Shown: positions 34,860-44,196, counted from the first letter of the stretch. The stretch is 64,000 nucleotides of DNA from CAYMPH01 sp964529415 (GCA_964529415.1 CAZGWD010000013.1:29466-93465), one strand, 5' to 3'. Made by a program: numbers and translations. Notes: generated by a model from the sequence alone, not told the origin.

Positions 34860-35363
34860 ATGTCAGAAGTAAAAGGGTTCAAGAAAAAAACAATTATTGC
34901 AGCAGTTGTTGTTGCTGCATGGCTGGTTGTTACATTGGTTGTTCTGGGAATATTCAATATACATCATGCATGGCCTGCATTTTTAACACTCTTGTTTTTC
35001 TTTGAAAAAGGAGGAGATGTTAAAAACCTTCCCAATATTTTTATTGGCTCTGCAGTCGGGATATTATTGGCAGCACTTGTGCCGCTGGGTGTAGGTTTTA
35101 TTTCTCCTTTCATTGGAGGTGTAACTGTTGCTACTCTTTTAATAGTTTTTATAATGGTATTTTCTATAATAGCATTGGGTGATGTTGCTCATATGTTTTT
35201 CAACAATTACGCATTCATGTATTTTACAATATGCCTGATATTCGGAAAGGAACAGATGACAGTTCAGTGGCTGATAGTTCTTGCTGCAGGCGGAGTTTTT
35301 TTTACAGGCGGAGTTCTGGTTTTTGCCAAACTGCTTGGTATGAGTACTGAAATTGAAAAATAA
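34860..35363 (+). CDS. small integral membrane protein (DUF1097-like, tentative)
   Basis: I use ATG 34860, with AAGGAGAG upstream; the longer frame from 34824 adds an unconserved tail. The 167-residue protein has about five hydrophobic helices: AAVVVAAWLVVTLVVLGI, FLTLLFF, IFIGSAVGILLAALVPL, VATLLIVFIMVFSIIAL and VQWLIVLAAGGVFFTGGVLV. The HHAWPAFLTLLFFFEKGGD loop recalls the DUF1097 family of unknown transporters or permease-like proteins, but that assignment is weak. It could serve the fatty-acid ligase encoded upstream. A hairpin terminator follows. Confidence 0.6.
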   Translation: MSEVKGFKKKTIIAAVVVAAWLVVTLVVLGIFNIHHAWPAFLTLLFFFEKGGDVKNLPNIFIGSAVGILLAALVPLGVGFISPFIGGVTVATLLIVFIMVFSIIALGDVAHMFFNNYAFMYFTICLIFGKEQMTVQWLIVLAAGGVFFTGGVLVFAKLLGMSTEIEK

Positions 35364-35380
35364 TTAAGTATAGGTTTAAA

Positions 35381-35412
35381 TTGGGGGATTAAGAAACCCC
35401 CAATATATTTTC
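35381..35412 (+). terminator. probable terminator after the acyl-CoA ligase unit
   Basis: TTGGGGG (35381-35387) pairs with CCCCCAA (35397-35403), followed by an AT-rich tract with TTTT. The stem is GC-rich but the T-run is interrupted. Confidence 0.6.
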
Positions 35413-35449
35413 CCCGATGTAATGCTTCGGTATCGGCCAATATAATTCA

Positions 35450-35490
35450 TTCGATGTTTCTTCAATTATTTATTGACACCGTTTTTTTTC
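35450..35490 (+). repeat. upstream repeat, copy 1 (promoter-like)
   Basis: The segment TCAATTATTTATTGACAC, followed by a T-run and TCAA, also occurs at 36755-36784 before the HNH gene. It includes a TTGACA -35 box, so it may be a shared promoter region upstream of the acyltransferase gene. Confidence 0.5.
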
Positions 35491-35523
35491 AATTATTCAT
35501 TATAATCTCCTGAGGGGATAATA

Positions 35524-36621
35524 ATGAATAATTCACAAACTGCTAACCGGTTGAAAAGTTTAGATGCGTTACGTGGCATTGCTGTTATCCTTATGGTGCA
35601 GCAGCATCTTGGTTACTGGCTTTGGGATATGGATAGAAAAACCGTATCCATGTATGATATGCTGCAATCACATCCTTTGTTTGTTGTATTCAACGGACTG
35701 GGAGGTATTGCTGCGCCTCTTTTTATATTTCTCGCCGGGTGCGGCACTGTTTTTTTAAAGAAAAAAAATGACAATAGTAACAGAATATTTTTTATTCGCG
35801 GAGTTGCAATCATTCTATTCGGATACATGCTTAATATTGCAGTGCCAAGCTGGTTTTCACCTGGATCATGGTATGTGCTTCATTTGATCGGATTTGCTTA
35901 TGCTCTATCACCTTTATTGCTGAAATTAAAAACGGACATTCTTGCAGTGTTGTCAGTGCTGGTTCTTGCTGTTTCAGTGATGCTGCAGTATTATTTTGAA
36001 ACACCTTTTGTTCTATCCAATGACCGCATGAGCAATTATTATTTACCCGGTGGTCTATTGAGGCTTGCCTTTTTTGAAGGCCACTTCCCTATATTTCCAT
36101 GGATGATATTTTTTCTGTCAGGAATTGCCGCTGGCAGGTGGATTACAGAAAAAAAAACAAAATATCTTTTTTATTCCGGTATCGTATGTTTTGCTTTTGC
36201 TGTTATCATTGTTACTGTTCCGAAATTTCAGGGAATTGATTATAATGTGTCTTCATTTTTTAAACGGGCTTTTTCCCTGTCATTCAATATTTATCCGGCA
36301 TTGCCGCCGCTGGTAATCGTTCTTCTGGGAATATCCTTCAGTATGACTGCGCTTTCCATTAAGATTGAGGAAGTTTTTCCTTCAATAGTTGATAACCCCC
36401 TGATTTATCTGGGACGATCGTCTCTTACTATTCTTATTGTTCACACAATTTTTTTTCGAAATTTAACCAGAACTGCCCGGCTCGCGCAGTCTTTTAACGC
36501 TGATATGACCGCTATATTGATTATAATTGTTATGTTGATATTTACTTTACTTGCGGTTATCTGGCAGAAATTCAATTATCGCTTTGGATTCGAGTGGCTC
36601 ATTAGAAAGCTTTCCAGTTGA
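35524..36621 (+). CDS. membrane acyltransferase-like protein (DUF1624/HGSNAT-like)
   Basis: The 365-residue protein has about ten membrane helices. It begins RLKSLDALRGIAVILMVQQH, the start typical of the acyltransferase-3/heparan-alpha-glucosaminide N-acetyltransferase superfamily, with the conserved Asp-x-x-RG and a His in the first helix. GGIAAPLFIFLAGCG, FPIFPWMIFFLSGIAAG and LGRSSLTILIVHTIFF are further conserved blocks. Such proteins move acyl groups from cytoplasmic acyl-CoA to extracytoplasmic sugars; the acceptor is unknown here. GAGGGG precedes the ATG. It is monocistronic, with a promoter-like upstream repeat. Confidence 0.8.
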   Translation: MNNSQTANRLKSLDALRGIAVILMVQQHLGYWLWDMDRKTVSMYDMLQSHPLFVVFNGLGGIAAPLFIFLAGCGTVFLKKKNDNSNRIFFIRGVAIILFGYMLNIAVPSWFSPGSWYVLHLIGFAYALSPLLLKLKTDILAVLSVLVLAVSVMLQYYFETPFVLSNDRMSNYYLPGGLLRLAFFEGHFPIFPWMIFFLSGIAAGRWITEKKTKYLFYSGIVCFAFAVIIVTVPKFQGIDYNVSSFFKRAFSLSFNIYPALPPLVIVLLGISFSMTALSIKIEEVFPSIVDNPLIYLGRSSLTILIVHTIFFRNLTRTARLAQSFNADMTAILIIIVMLIFTLLAVIWQKFNYRFGFEWLIRKLSS

Positions 36622-36743
36622 TTTTTAAACATTCGCCTTTTTTGAAATTCAATTCCAACTGTCTGGAATGCTGTGTCATTACATAAAGCTGCTTGAAATC
36701 CATTTTTTCACTTAAAATTTATGTTGTCATTGCCGAAAAATTC

Positions 36744-36790
36744 ATTCAAAGCATCCTCAATTATTTATTGACACTATTTTTTTCAAATAT
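36744..36790 (+). repeat. upstream repeat, copy 2 (promoter-like)
   Basis: It matches 35450-35490 closely, including TCAATTATTTATTGACAC and the following T-run. It lies just upstream of the HNH gene. Confidence 0.5.
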
Positions 36791-36810
36791 TAAAATATCC
36801 GAAATAAAAT

Positions 36811-37155
36811 ATGAAAAGAGATAAACGCAGCAAAAGGGACGAAGGAGTTGTCTCCTGGCCTGGATTTTATGGTGATGATTCTTTTATAAATAGAGAAAAG
36901 AACAGGGCAAGAGAACTCAGGCAGTCTGCATGGTGGAAGAAGAAAATTTCATATGGATTATGCTACTACTGCGGCGGAAAATTTTTACCCTCGGAACTTA
37001 CCATGGATCATAAAATTCCGCTATCTAAAGGCGGAAATTCCGATAAAGAGAATATCGTTTGTGCGTGTAAAGAGTGTAATAATAAGAAGAAATATATGCT
37101 TCCTGTAGAATGGGATGAATATATGAATAAGATAAAGGGTGATGTAAATGGCTGA
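36811..37155 (+). CDS. HNH-domain nuclease-like protein
   Basis: In this 114-residue protein the HNH fold spans residues ~50-95: CYYCGGKF, TMDHKIPLSKGG with the catalytic His, NIVCACKECNNKK with the second Cys pair. A basic N-terminal region (MKRDKRSKRDEG) may contact nucleic acid. It overlaps the next gene, a large cyclic-nucleotide-binding-like protein, by eight bases, so they are coupled. Small HNH proteins act in phage packaging, restriction or DNA repair, but nothing phage-like is nearby. No good Shine-Dalgarno is present, so the start is tentative. Confidence 0.8.
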   Translation: MKRDKRSKRDEGVVSWPGFYGDDSFINREKNRARELRQSAWWKKKISYGLCYYCGGKFLPSELTMDHKIPLSKGGNSDKENIVCACKECNNKKKYMLPVEWDEYMNKIKGDVNG

Positions 37156-39607
37156 AAACGGAGGAGAGCTTTATAAAAAAGGCAGAGTCCTGGTAGTTCA
37201 GGGAACTGCTTCTGGCGATGTTTTCATGCTGCAGGACGGGACAATTGAAATTTTAACCGGCCCCCGGGAATATAATGGACTTGATCAGGATATAGTAATA
37301 TCAAAAAGCAGAAGAGCGGGAATTATTTCCGGAAAAACAGCACTTGTCGGATTCAGCAGAAATTTAAATGAACCATATTGCGCAACATTCAGAGCTTTAA
37401 CAGATTCAACAGTATCAAGGTATTCTTTGCGCGGCGGCGGTTTCAGAGAGCTTGCCTCATCTGATATTGGAACTGCAGTTCTTATATTGAGAAATTTATA
37501 TTCGAGACTAACCACTTCTGTTGCAGACTCTGTTAAATATGCAAAATTATACCAGAATGTCAGCAGAGTTGATGATAATATTGCGCTGATATACATGGCG
37601 CTCGGGATGCAGAAGGCATCAAGCGATCTTCATTCAACTGCAGACAGCATGCATAAACTTTATAATGCGCGCGGAGGCAGATTTCCTCAGATGTTTGATG
37701 GAAATTTTCTGGTTGCGGATAATGGAAAGTTCCTGAATAAAAAATATGAAGCACCGAAAATTACTGCTGATTCACCTGAGGGGCGCAGAAATCTCGAAAT
37801 ATTTAAAGGCATTTTGAAGCTCGATGCAGGCATACTCAAGGCAATGTTCAATTCTGATCCGACTATTGCTGCAAATATTTTCTCAGCAATGACAGATGAT
37901 TTATTGGCTGCTATTGAATCCATATCAGCAATTCTTGAATATATTGATAATGAAATGACTTCTCTGTTCGGAAGTGCAGGCAGCTGGGCCTCTTATCTTA
38001 TTGATTCGACGGGTCTTGAAGACTGGCTGTTGACCGGCAGGGTTTCGCAGGATTTTATAAGGCATGTGCTTTCAATTGTTTCAAAGATATCAGCAAACTA
38101 TGATGAACTTTCAGGTAAAAGATCAGCGGATTATTTTTCAGGAATTAAAAAACTCCAATCATATGTTCCGAGATCCAAAGAGCCTGAACGTTCTTCTGCA
38201 GGATCATCTTTTGATGAACCGGCACAGATGCGGTCTCCTGCCATACATGCTTCAGGAGACGCAGGTGCTTTAAAGCAGTCGCTTCAGCAGATTTATGAAT
38301 TTGCAGTTGTAGACAAAGAGTTTCAAACAAGGTTCAGCTCGCTTTTAAACGATTTTAAAAAGCAGGCTAATCCTCTTGCCACTGAAGATGAGCCAAGAAA
38401 GCTCAGACGTCAGATAGCCAAACTGTACTGGGATTTGTACAAGAGCGTATATCTGAGATCAAGAACTGAAAGTTCCACGCCCCGTTCTGTAAAATTCATG
38501 CTGAACTACGGGTTCCTTGACGAAACTCTTGTAGACGGCCAGATGATTGCCGAGCTTAATGAAATTACAAGAAGAAGGGAACCTGAATCAGATAATATTT
38601 TTTATGAAGAGGAATTTATTGATTTAATCTATAAGCAGATTGAAGAGCCCAGTATAACTGAAATGGGGCTGAATTACCAGGCACATTTAAGGGAAATTGA
38701 AAAAAGCACGAGTAAAAAAGACAAGCGCGTTGATAATTATGAAGATAATGTTAAACAGGTATTATATGAAATTGAACAGAGAGTTACATCAACATGCGCT
38801 GTCTGCTCAGGTTCAACTTCAACTGCTTTTCCAATACTGAATTCCATGGCAACAAAAGGCTCGCTTGTGCAGATGTACACTTCCAAAAATAAAATACATC
38901 AGGCGCTTAAAGAAATAGTGAATATTGACTACTCCGCATTCTACAGGGAAACTGTTTTAAAAATAGGTGAAGCAAGGGAAATTATACAGGAGGAAATAAT
39001 TCCATATATTATTATTCTTCCTATATCCGGATCTAAGATGCTGCTCTGGCAGGAAATGTCCGGCATTAATAAAAGAAGCAGAGGAAGAATTGTTGTTCCG
39101 GTTTTTTTCATGGGAGATTTTATGAAAAATCTTGCATATTCAATAGCATCATTCAGATGGGAGCTCAATAAAACCATTAAGGGCGGCATGTGGGCAGACC
39201 CGGTTGAGGGCGGTATATCCGGAGAATATTTTGATTATGTTAATACATATAAAAAGAACAGCAGGCTTACTCAGGAAATGAAAGAAAAAATTACTGAACG
39301 TTTCAAAAGCCTTCGAACCAACCGGGACAGATTTGCAGATGATTATCTGCAGTGGATTTTTAATGAAAAAGACGGAATAATGAAACTTAATGTTGTTGTC
39401 AGGGAAATGTTTTATAAACATGTTCCTTTCAGAAAAGAGGTCAGAGACAAACTTGAGGGTATGCCTGCTTACACTCAGATGTCATCAAGGTATAAAAATA
39501 TCAGTGCAAGAAATTATGCCGCATATGAGCGCAAATTCAAAAAATATCTGGATGCAGGCGGATATCCTGAAGAGATCCAGAATTATATGAATTTTCTGAA
39601 ATTGTAA
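37148..39607 (+). CDS. 819-aa protein with N-terminal cNMP-binding-like domain
   Basis: Residues ~5-115 resemble a cyclic-nucleotide-binding beta-roll (LYKKGRVLVVQGTASGDVFMLQDGTIEIL; SGKTALVGF; CATFRALTDSTVSRYSL). The canonical phosphate-binding GE...AAxR sequence is not intact, so ligand binding is doubtful. The remaining ~700 residues are mostly helical, with no membrane segment or catalytic motif that I can name. One SGSKM segment and a CAVCSGSTS Cys pair occur in the second half. It is coupled to the HNH gene by an eight-base overlap. Large proteins of this kind with an N-terminal cNMP fold are frequent in spirochaetes, of unknown role. Confidence 0.65.
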   Translation: MAENGGELYKKGRVLVVQGTASGDVFMLQDGTIEILTGPREYNGLDQDIVISKSRRAGIISGKTALVGFSRNLNEPYCATFRALTDSTVSRYSLRGGGFRELASSDIGTAVLILRNLYSRLTTSVADSVKYAKLYQNVSRVDDNIALIYMALGMQKASSDLHSTADSMHKLYNARGGRFPQMFDGNFLVADNGKFLNKKYEAPKITADSPEGRRNLEIFKGILKLDAGILKAMFNSDPTIAANIFSAMTDDLLAAIESISAILEYIDNEMTSLFGSAGSWASYLIDSTGLEDWLLTGRVSQDFIRHVLSIVSKISANYDELSGKRSADYFSGIKKLQSYVPRSKEPERSSAGSSFDEPAQMRSPAIHASGDAGALKQSLQQIYEFAVVDKEFQTRFSSLLNDFKKQANPLATEDEPRKLRRQIAKLYWDLYKSVYLRSRTESSTPRSVKFMLNYGFLDETLVDGQMIAELNEITRRREPESDNIFYEEEFIDLIYKQIEEPSITEMGLNYQAHLREIEKSTSKKDKRVDNYEDNVKQVLYEIEQRVTSTCAVCSGSTSTAFPILNSMATKGSLVQMYTSKNKIHQALKEIVNIDYSAFYRETVLKIGEAREIIQEEIIPYIIILPISGSKMLLWQEMSGINKRSRGRIVVPVFFMGDFMKNLAYSIASFRWELNKTIKGGMWADPVEGGISGEYFDYVNTYKKNSRLTQEMKEKITERFKSLRTNRDRFADDYLQWIFNEKDGIMKLNVVVREMFYKHVPFRKEVRDKLEGMPAYTQMSSRYKNISARNYAAYERKFKKYLDAGGYPEEIQNYMNFLKL

Positions 39608-39616
39608 AAAAATCAC

Positions 39617-39645
39617 GTACTGGCGGAGCGTTTATCCGCCAGTAC
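39617..39645. terminator. perfect 11-bp hairpin after the cNMP-like gene
   Basis: GTACTGGCGGA (39617-39627) and TCCGCCAGTAC (39635-39645) pair perfectly around a seven-base loop, ten bases after the stop. No T-run follows on the plus strand, so it may act as an mRNA-stabilising hairpin or weak terminator. Confidence 0.6.
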
Positions 39646-39810
39646 ATTACTACCCGCACAACCCTTCTTCTGAATAAATGTTAATAGACTTTTTAAATAT
39701 TAATATAAAGCATGGTACATCATGCGCTGATGATTATTATGAAGAATCGAACTATTCCGGCCAACATGGTATTGATATGGTATAATTAGCCTGCTTAAAG
39801 GAGAATAATA

Positions 39811-40989
39811 ATGGATGCTTTGTTTTCAGACAGAATTTCAGATGTGCCTAAATCATTTATCCGGGAAATTCTTAAAGTGACTCTTGAAAAAGATGTCATC
39901 TCCTTTGCAGGCGGCCTTCCCAACCGTGAACTTTTTCCTGTAGAAAACCTGCGTAAAGCTACAGATAATGTTTATGCAAAAGCCGGCAGAGACGCCCTTC
40001 AATACAGCAATACTGAAGGTTATTTGGAACTCAGAAAATATATTTCAGATAAATATAAAAAACGCGGTATTGTAATTCCTGTGGAAAATATTATTATTAC
40101 TGCAGGTTCGCAGCAGGGCCTTGACCTTCTCGGAAAAGTTTTTATTAATGAAGGTGATGATATTATAATTGAGGAACCCGGGTATCTGGGTGCTATACAG
40201 GCTTTTTCAGTTTACAGAGCTTCATTTAATACTGTAAAAATTCAAAGTGACGGTCCGGACACTGATGAACTGGAAAAAATATTTTTAACCAGACAGCCCA
40301 AGCTGATCTATACAGTTCCGAATTTTCAGAATCCATCCGGATTAAGCTACTCTCCTGAAAAAAGAAAAAAAGTTTCCGAAATATTAAAAGGGAAAAAAAT
40401 ATTTCTTGTTGAAGATGATCCCTATGGTGAACTTCGTTTCTCAGGTGAGGAATCGCCCAGTTTCAAATCATTTTTACCTGACCAGACTATCCTGCTCGGA
40501 TCATTCTCAAAAACAGTTGTGCCTGGTTTCCGTCTCGGATGGATGGCAGTACCGCCGTCAATACTTGATAAAATTATTGTGGCCAAGCAGGCATCGGATC
40601 TTCATACCAACAATTTCTGCCAGAGAATTGTTTATGAATATATAACCGGATTTGATATTGAAAGCCACATCAGAAATATAGTTTCTGTGTACGGGAAGCA
40701 GCGCGATGCAATGATCCGGAGCATTGATGAATTTTTTCCTGATGGAGTAAAGCATACAGTGCCGGATGGCGGAATGTTTTTATGGGCTGAACTTCCTGAT
40801 AATATATCTTCAATGAAGCTTTTTGATATTGCAATCGGGAGGAAAGTTGCATTTGTTCCCGGAGATCCGTTTTATGTAAACAAAACAGGACCAATCAGCA
40901 CCTTGAGACTTAACTTCACATGCTCTGATGAAGAACAGATAAGAGAAGGAATAAAGCGTCTTGGTGAATCTATATCTGAATTATTATAA
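39811..40989 (+). CDS. PLP-dependent aminotransferase, class I/II (2-aminoadipate/LysN-MocR-like)
   Basis: This fold type I aminotransferase of 392 residues has the Schiff-base Lys in GSFSKTVVPGFRLGW, a YTVPNFQNPSG motif, and VEDDPYGELRF. The opening ISFAGGLPNRELFPVE is typical of the 2-aminoadipate transaminase/LysN group and the catalytic part of MocR regulators, here without a DNA-binding domain. Likely substrates are branched-chain, aromatic or 2-aminoadipate amino acids; this cannot be settled by eye. AAAGGAG precedes the ATG. The gene is monocistronic and nothing nearby shares a pathway. Confidence 0.9.
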   Translation: MDALFSDRISDVPKSFIREILKVTLEKDVISFAGGLPNRELFPVENLRKATDNVYAKAGRDALQYSNTEGYLELRKYISDKYKKRGIVIPVENIIITAGSQQGLDLLGKVFINEGDDIIIEEPGYLGAIQAFSVYRASFNTVKIQSDGPDTDELEKIFLTRQPKLIYTVPNFQNPSGLSYSPEKRKKVSEILKGKKIFLVEDDPYGELRFSGEESPSFKSFLPDQTILLGSFSKTVVPGFRLGWMAVPPSILDKIIVAKQASDLHTNNFCQRIVYEYITGFDIESHIRNIVSVYGKQRDAMIRSIDEFFPDGVKHTVPDGGMFLWAELPDNISSMKLFDIAIGRKVAFVPGDPFYVNKTGPISTLRLNFTCSDEEQIREGIKRLGESISELL

Positions 40990-41308
40990 TTTTAAAGTGA
41001 TAATTAGTGCTTTATCATTGCGTTCGAATCGATTTGAAGAGCCTTATTATGTTACATTCTGGAAAAAATCTTAGAAATATTTTTATGGTAAATAAAACTT
41101 TACAACCTGTCTTAAATGTCTATAGTATAATTTATTAATATTTCAAAATATATTATTCAAAGTTCAAATGCATCCCTTCATTTACTTCCGGCTGAAAATA
41201 TAATTTAATCTTTTGATTAATACTTGACTTTAATTAAAGCAATGAGCATAAATTAGTTCATTCTTATTTTAGCAAACAGAACTATTATCAGAGCATCGGA
41301 GGTTAAGA
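40990..41308. other. intergenic region before the chemotaxis-like operon
   Basis: These 319 AT-rich bases hold no gene. TTGACT at 41224-41229 and ATAAAT at 41248-41253 (18-base spacer) may be the promoter of the cheY operon. GTTCGAATC at 41022-41030 resembles a tRNA T-loop but has no tRNA around it. Confidence 0.4.
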
Positions 41309-41680
41309 ATGAAATTCCTGATTATTGACGATTCAATGGTTATACGTTCTATACATAAAAATGTGCTGAAAGACAACAACATCAATGATGCTGATATTTT
41401 TGAAGCTGAAAACGGTAATACTGCAATTGAAATCGCCCAGAAGGAGGATATAGGACTCTTCCTTGTTGACTGGAACATGCCTGGGCTAAACGGCCTGGAA
41501 TTCGTTAAAAGAGTAAGATCATGGCCGAAATATGCAGAAACTCCAATCATAATGGTCACATCAGAGGCAGCCAAGTATAATGTCATGGAAGCCATAGATG
41601 CAGGTGCCACCAACTACATTGTCAAGCCGATTCACGGCGATTTGCTGTGGAGTAAAATATCCAGATATGTTGTATCATAA
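41309..41680 (+). CDS. CheY-like single-domain response regulator
   Basis: In this 123-residue receiver domain all key residues are present: D7/D8 acidic pair, D54 phospho-acceptor in FLVDWNMPG, T84 in MVTSE, K106 in YIVKPI. No output domain follows. GGAGG stands before the ATG. It opens a tight operon with a CheX-like phosphatase (15 bases on), a membrane CheA-like kinase and a membrane PP2C phosphatase. Its likely kinase is therefore the product of 42151-44196. Whether its target is a flagellar motor or another protein is not shown. Confidence 0.93.
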   Translation: MKFLIIDDSMVIRSIHKNVLKDNNINDADIFEAENGNTAIEIAQKEDIGLFLVDWNMPGLNGLEFVKRVRSWPKYAETPIIMVTSEAAKYNVMEAIDAGATNYIVKPIHGDLLWSKISRYVVS

Positions 41681-41695
41681 CCTGAGGAGCAGACT

Positions 41696-42154
41696 ATGAA
41701 AGCTGAATATATAAACCCTTTTCTTGAAGCATCAATAAATCTTTTCAGAGAGCATTTAAAGTTTGATATTAAAAATACTACCCCGTATATCAACCAGGAT
41801 TCACAGAATCTTAATGAGGTATCTGCCATAATAGGCCTTGCCGGCGATATAGCCGGTGCTGTTGTTCTCAGCTTTACGCGTGAAACCGCGATCGCAATGG
41901 CATCCCGTTTCAGCGGCCAGACGTATCATGCTCTGAGCAAGGAGGTTATTGATGCAGTTGGTGAGCTTGTGAACATCATTGCAGGCAATGCAAAGAAAGA
42001 CCTGCTTGGATTCCGTATTGAAATATCCCTTCCCGGAGTTATCACAGGAAATACATATAAAATCAACTGGCCTCATGGAGTACCGGTTATTACAATTCCA
42101 TTTGAGTCGGATGCCGGAATTTTTTCAGTTAACGTTTCATTTAAGCAGCGATGA
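41696..42154 (+). CDS. CheX-like chemotaxis phosphatase
   Basis: The 152-residue protein has the CheX/CheC catalytic signature ELVNIIAGNAKK (E90, N93) and the FSGQTYHAL/IGLAGDIAGAVVLSF framework of the fold. CheX removes phosphate from CheY. It sits between the CheY gene (15 bases upstream) and the kinase gene (four-base ATGA overlap), so the three form a complete receiver-phosphatase-kinase unit. TGAGGAG precedes the ATG. No membrane segment or signal peptide was seen. Confidence 0.88.
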   Translation: MKAEYINPFLEASINLFREHLKFDIKNTTPYINQDSQNLNEVSAIIGLAGDIAGAVVLSFTRETAIAMASRFSGQTYHALSKEVIDAVGELVNIIAGNAKKDLLGFRIEISLPGVITGNTYKINWPHGVPVITIPFESDAGIFSVNVSFKQR

Positions 42155-44196
42155 GCACCCGAAGTCAGCTCCCGAGACTCAAGTTCATTCATGTTGCAAA
42201 GGGATTTCCCCGCGACCTTGAAAAAGATTATTATGAGGATTTTTTCCGTACATCCCTGCTGATCGTCCGTGTAGCTCTTATCCTCGGCATTGCCCTTTAT
42301 TCTCTTTTCGGCATTCTCGATATCTGGGTTGTTCCCCTGAATAAAAAAGCAGTATGGATTATCAGGTATGCGGTGGTATGTCCTATGCTGGGTGCAGCAT
42401 TGCTTCTGACCTATTTCGATATTTTTAAAAAGTACATGCAGGTCACTCTGTCTGCAGTCGGTTTTTTATCCGGATTCGGTATTGTGCTCATGATCGGATT
42501 TACTGCAGAAACGGAGCTCGGTTTTAAATTTTATTATGCAGGTCTGATGCTTGTTCTCATGTGGATATACGCACTTGTACGGCTCAGGTTTATTTATGCC
42601 ACGCTAATAAGCTGGGCAATTACTGTTTCCTATGAAATTGTAGCACTCGGTATTAATAAACTCCTCAGCACTCCTGATAATGTCACGGTCTTTATCAACA
42701 ATAACTTTTTTTTCATATCAGCCAACATAATAGGCATGTTTGCAAGCTTTACTATTGAATGGTATATGAGGAAGAATTATCTTCTGAGAATGGAAATCGA
42801 GAGATCGTATAATCTCAATAGAAAATATCTTGAAAACATCAGAGAAGGTCTTCTTCTCATAGATGACAGCTACACTATTCTTAATCAGTATTCTTCTTAT
42901 CTTCCCGTAATGTTCAGCAAAAATGAAATTGAGGGAATGAACTTTATTGATCTGGTAATGCCGGACCCGGAAAACATGAAACAGGAGAGAGCTGATCTCG
43001 AAAGATTTTTAAATTTTCTTTTTCATAATAAATCTGCAGATATTGACATGATCATGGATCTTAATCCGTTTGTAAACAGGCAGATCTATGTCAGTAACGG
43101 ATCCGTTGTAAAAGAACTTATCATCAATGCAGATTTTATCCGGATTCAGGATAGGGGCAGTGTAGAATTCGTCATGGCAATATTCCAGGACATGACTGAT
43201 ATAATGAAATTTGAAAAGCAGCTGGATGATCAGAAATCAAAACACCTGCAGGAAGTCGAAACAGTCACTGCAATACTCAGGTCCGGGCCGAAACTGTTCA
43301 GCGATTTTCTTAAAGAATCAGGAGAGATTCTTGATGATATCAGATCAAAAAGCAGCGACCTCGGCAGTTCAGAAACGCTTAATCATGTTTTCAGAGAGGC
43401 GCATTCACTAAAAGGTTCGGCAAAACATCTGGAGCTGAATCATATTTCTTCTACAGCGCATGCAATTGAAGATTTAATGGCGGAAATAAGAGACAGCTCC
43501 GGTTCCAACATAGCAGGGAAAAAATCTGAAATTGACAGGCTTATATCAGATCTCTTTAAAAACTTTGATGAACTAGGAACACTCATTGAAAAAATTTCCA
43601 TGTTCTCTAATCTCGGAAAAAGCAGAGCTGCTGAAAGTACGGAAAATCCGCTTAACGATTTTATTACATCCCTATATACGATGGTAAATAATCTTGCAAA
43701 AGAACTTGATAAAGATGTTCATCTGGTTATTGACAACAAGCTTACGGATGTTCCGTTTCTTGCTAAATTAAAAAATCCTATTATACATCTTATCCGGAAT
43801 TCTCTGGATCACGGGATTGAAGATAAATTTGAGAGACTGACATCAGGAAAAAATCAGACAGGAATAGTTTCAATATCTTTAAATGAAGATGCAGAGAAAT
43901 ATTATATTGAAATTTCTGATGACGGAGCAGGAATTGATTTTGATGCTGTGCGGAAGAAGGCTGAATTATTAGGCTTGCTGCCTTCCGGAGAAAAACCTGA
44001 AAAATCAGCACTTGTGAAGCTTTTATTCACTCCGAGTTTCAGTTCAAAAAACAAGGTAACTGAAATTTCAGGAAGGGGATACGGCCTGGATATTGTCAAG
44101 GTTGCAGTTGAAAGCCTTGGCGGGCAGATATCTGTTAAATCTGCCAGGGGTAAAGGTTCCAGGCTGATTATTTCTGTACCGAAAAATAATAGTTGA
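42151..44196 (+). CDS. membrane-bound CheA-like hybrid: six-helix sensor, PAS-like, Hpt and HATPase domains
   Basis: Residues ~30-205 hold six membrane helices with signature blocks VWIIRYAVV, FYYAGLMLVLMWIYALVRLRF and FINNNFFFISANIIGMFA. A PAS-like region (~225-350) follows, then an Hpt domain with H418 in REAHSLKGSA, and a CheA-type HATPase (N550 in LIRNSLDHG, D591 in SDDGAG, GRGYGLD at 641-647). There is no C-terminal CheW-like domain and no obvious P2, so it does not look like a receptor-array CheA; signal input is probably through its own membrane domain. It overlaps cheX by four bases. The same membrane domain is joined to PP2C phosphatases at 44222 and 52108. Confidence 0.85.
   Translation: MSTRSQLPRLKFIHVAKGFPRDLEKDYYEDFFRTSLLIVRVALILGIALYSLFGILDIWVVPLNKKAVWIIRYAVVCPMLGAALLLTYFDIFKKYMQVTLSAVGFLSGFGIVLMIGFTAETELGFKFYYAGLMLVLMWIYALVRLRFIYATLISWAITVSYEIVALGINKLLSTPDNVTVFINNNFFFISANIIGMFASFTIEWYMRKNYLLRMEIERSYNLNRKYLENIREGLLLIDDSYTILNQYSSYLPVMFSKNEIEGMNFIDLVMPDPENMKQERADLERFLNFLFHNKSADIDMIMDLNPFVNRQIYVSNGSVVKELIINADFIRIQDRGSVEFVMAIFQDMTDIMKFEKQLDDQKSKHLQEVETVTAILRSGPKLFSDFLKESGEILDDIRSKSSDLGSSETLNHVFREAHSLKGSAKHLELNHISSTAHAIEDLMAEIRDSSGSNIAGKKSEIDRLISDLFKNFDELGTLIEKISMFSNLGKSRAAESTENPLNDFITSLYTMVNNLAKELDKDVHLVIDNKLTDVPFLAKLKNPIIHLIRNSLDHGIEDKFERLTSGKNQTGIVSISLNEDAEKYYIEISDDGAGIDFDAVRKKAELLGLLPSGEKPEKSALVKLLFTPSFSSKNKVTEISGRGYGLDIVKVAVESLGGQISVKSARGKGSRLIISVPKNNS

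Noticed and set aside
41022..41030. GTTCGAATC, resembling a tRNA T-loop
   Set aside because: No acceptor stem, D-arm or anticodon arm can be built around it.
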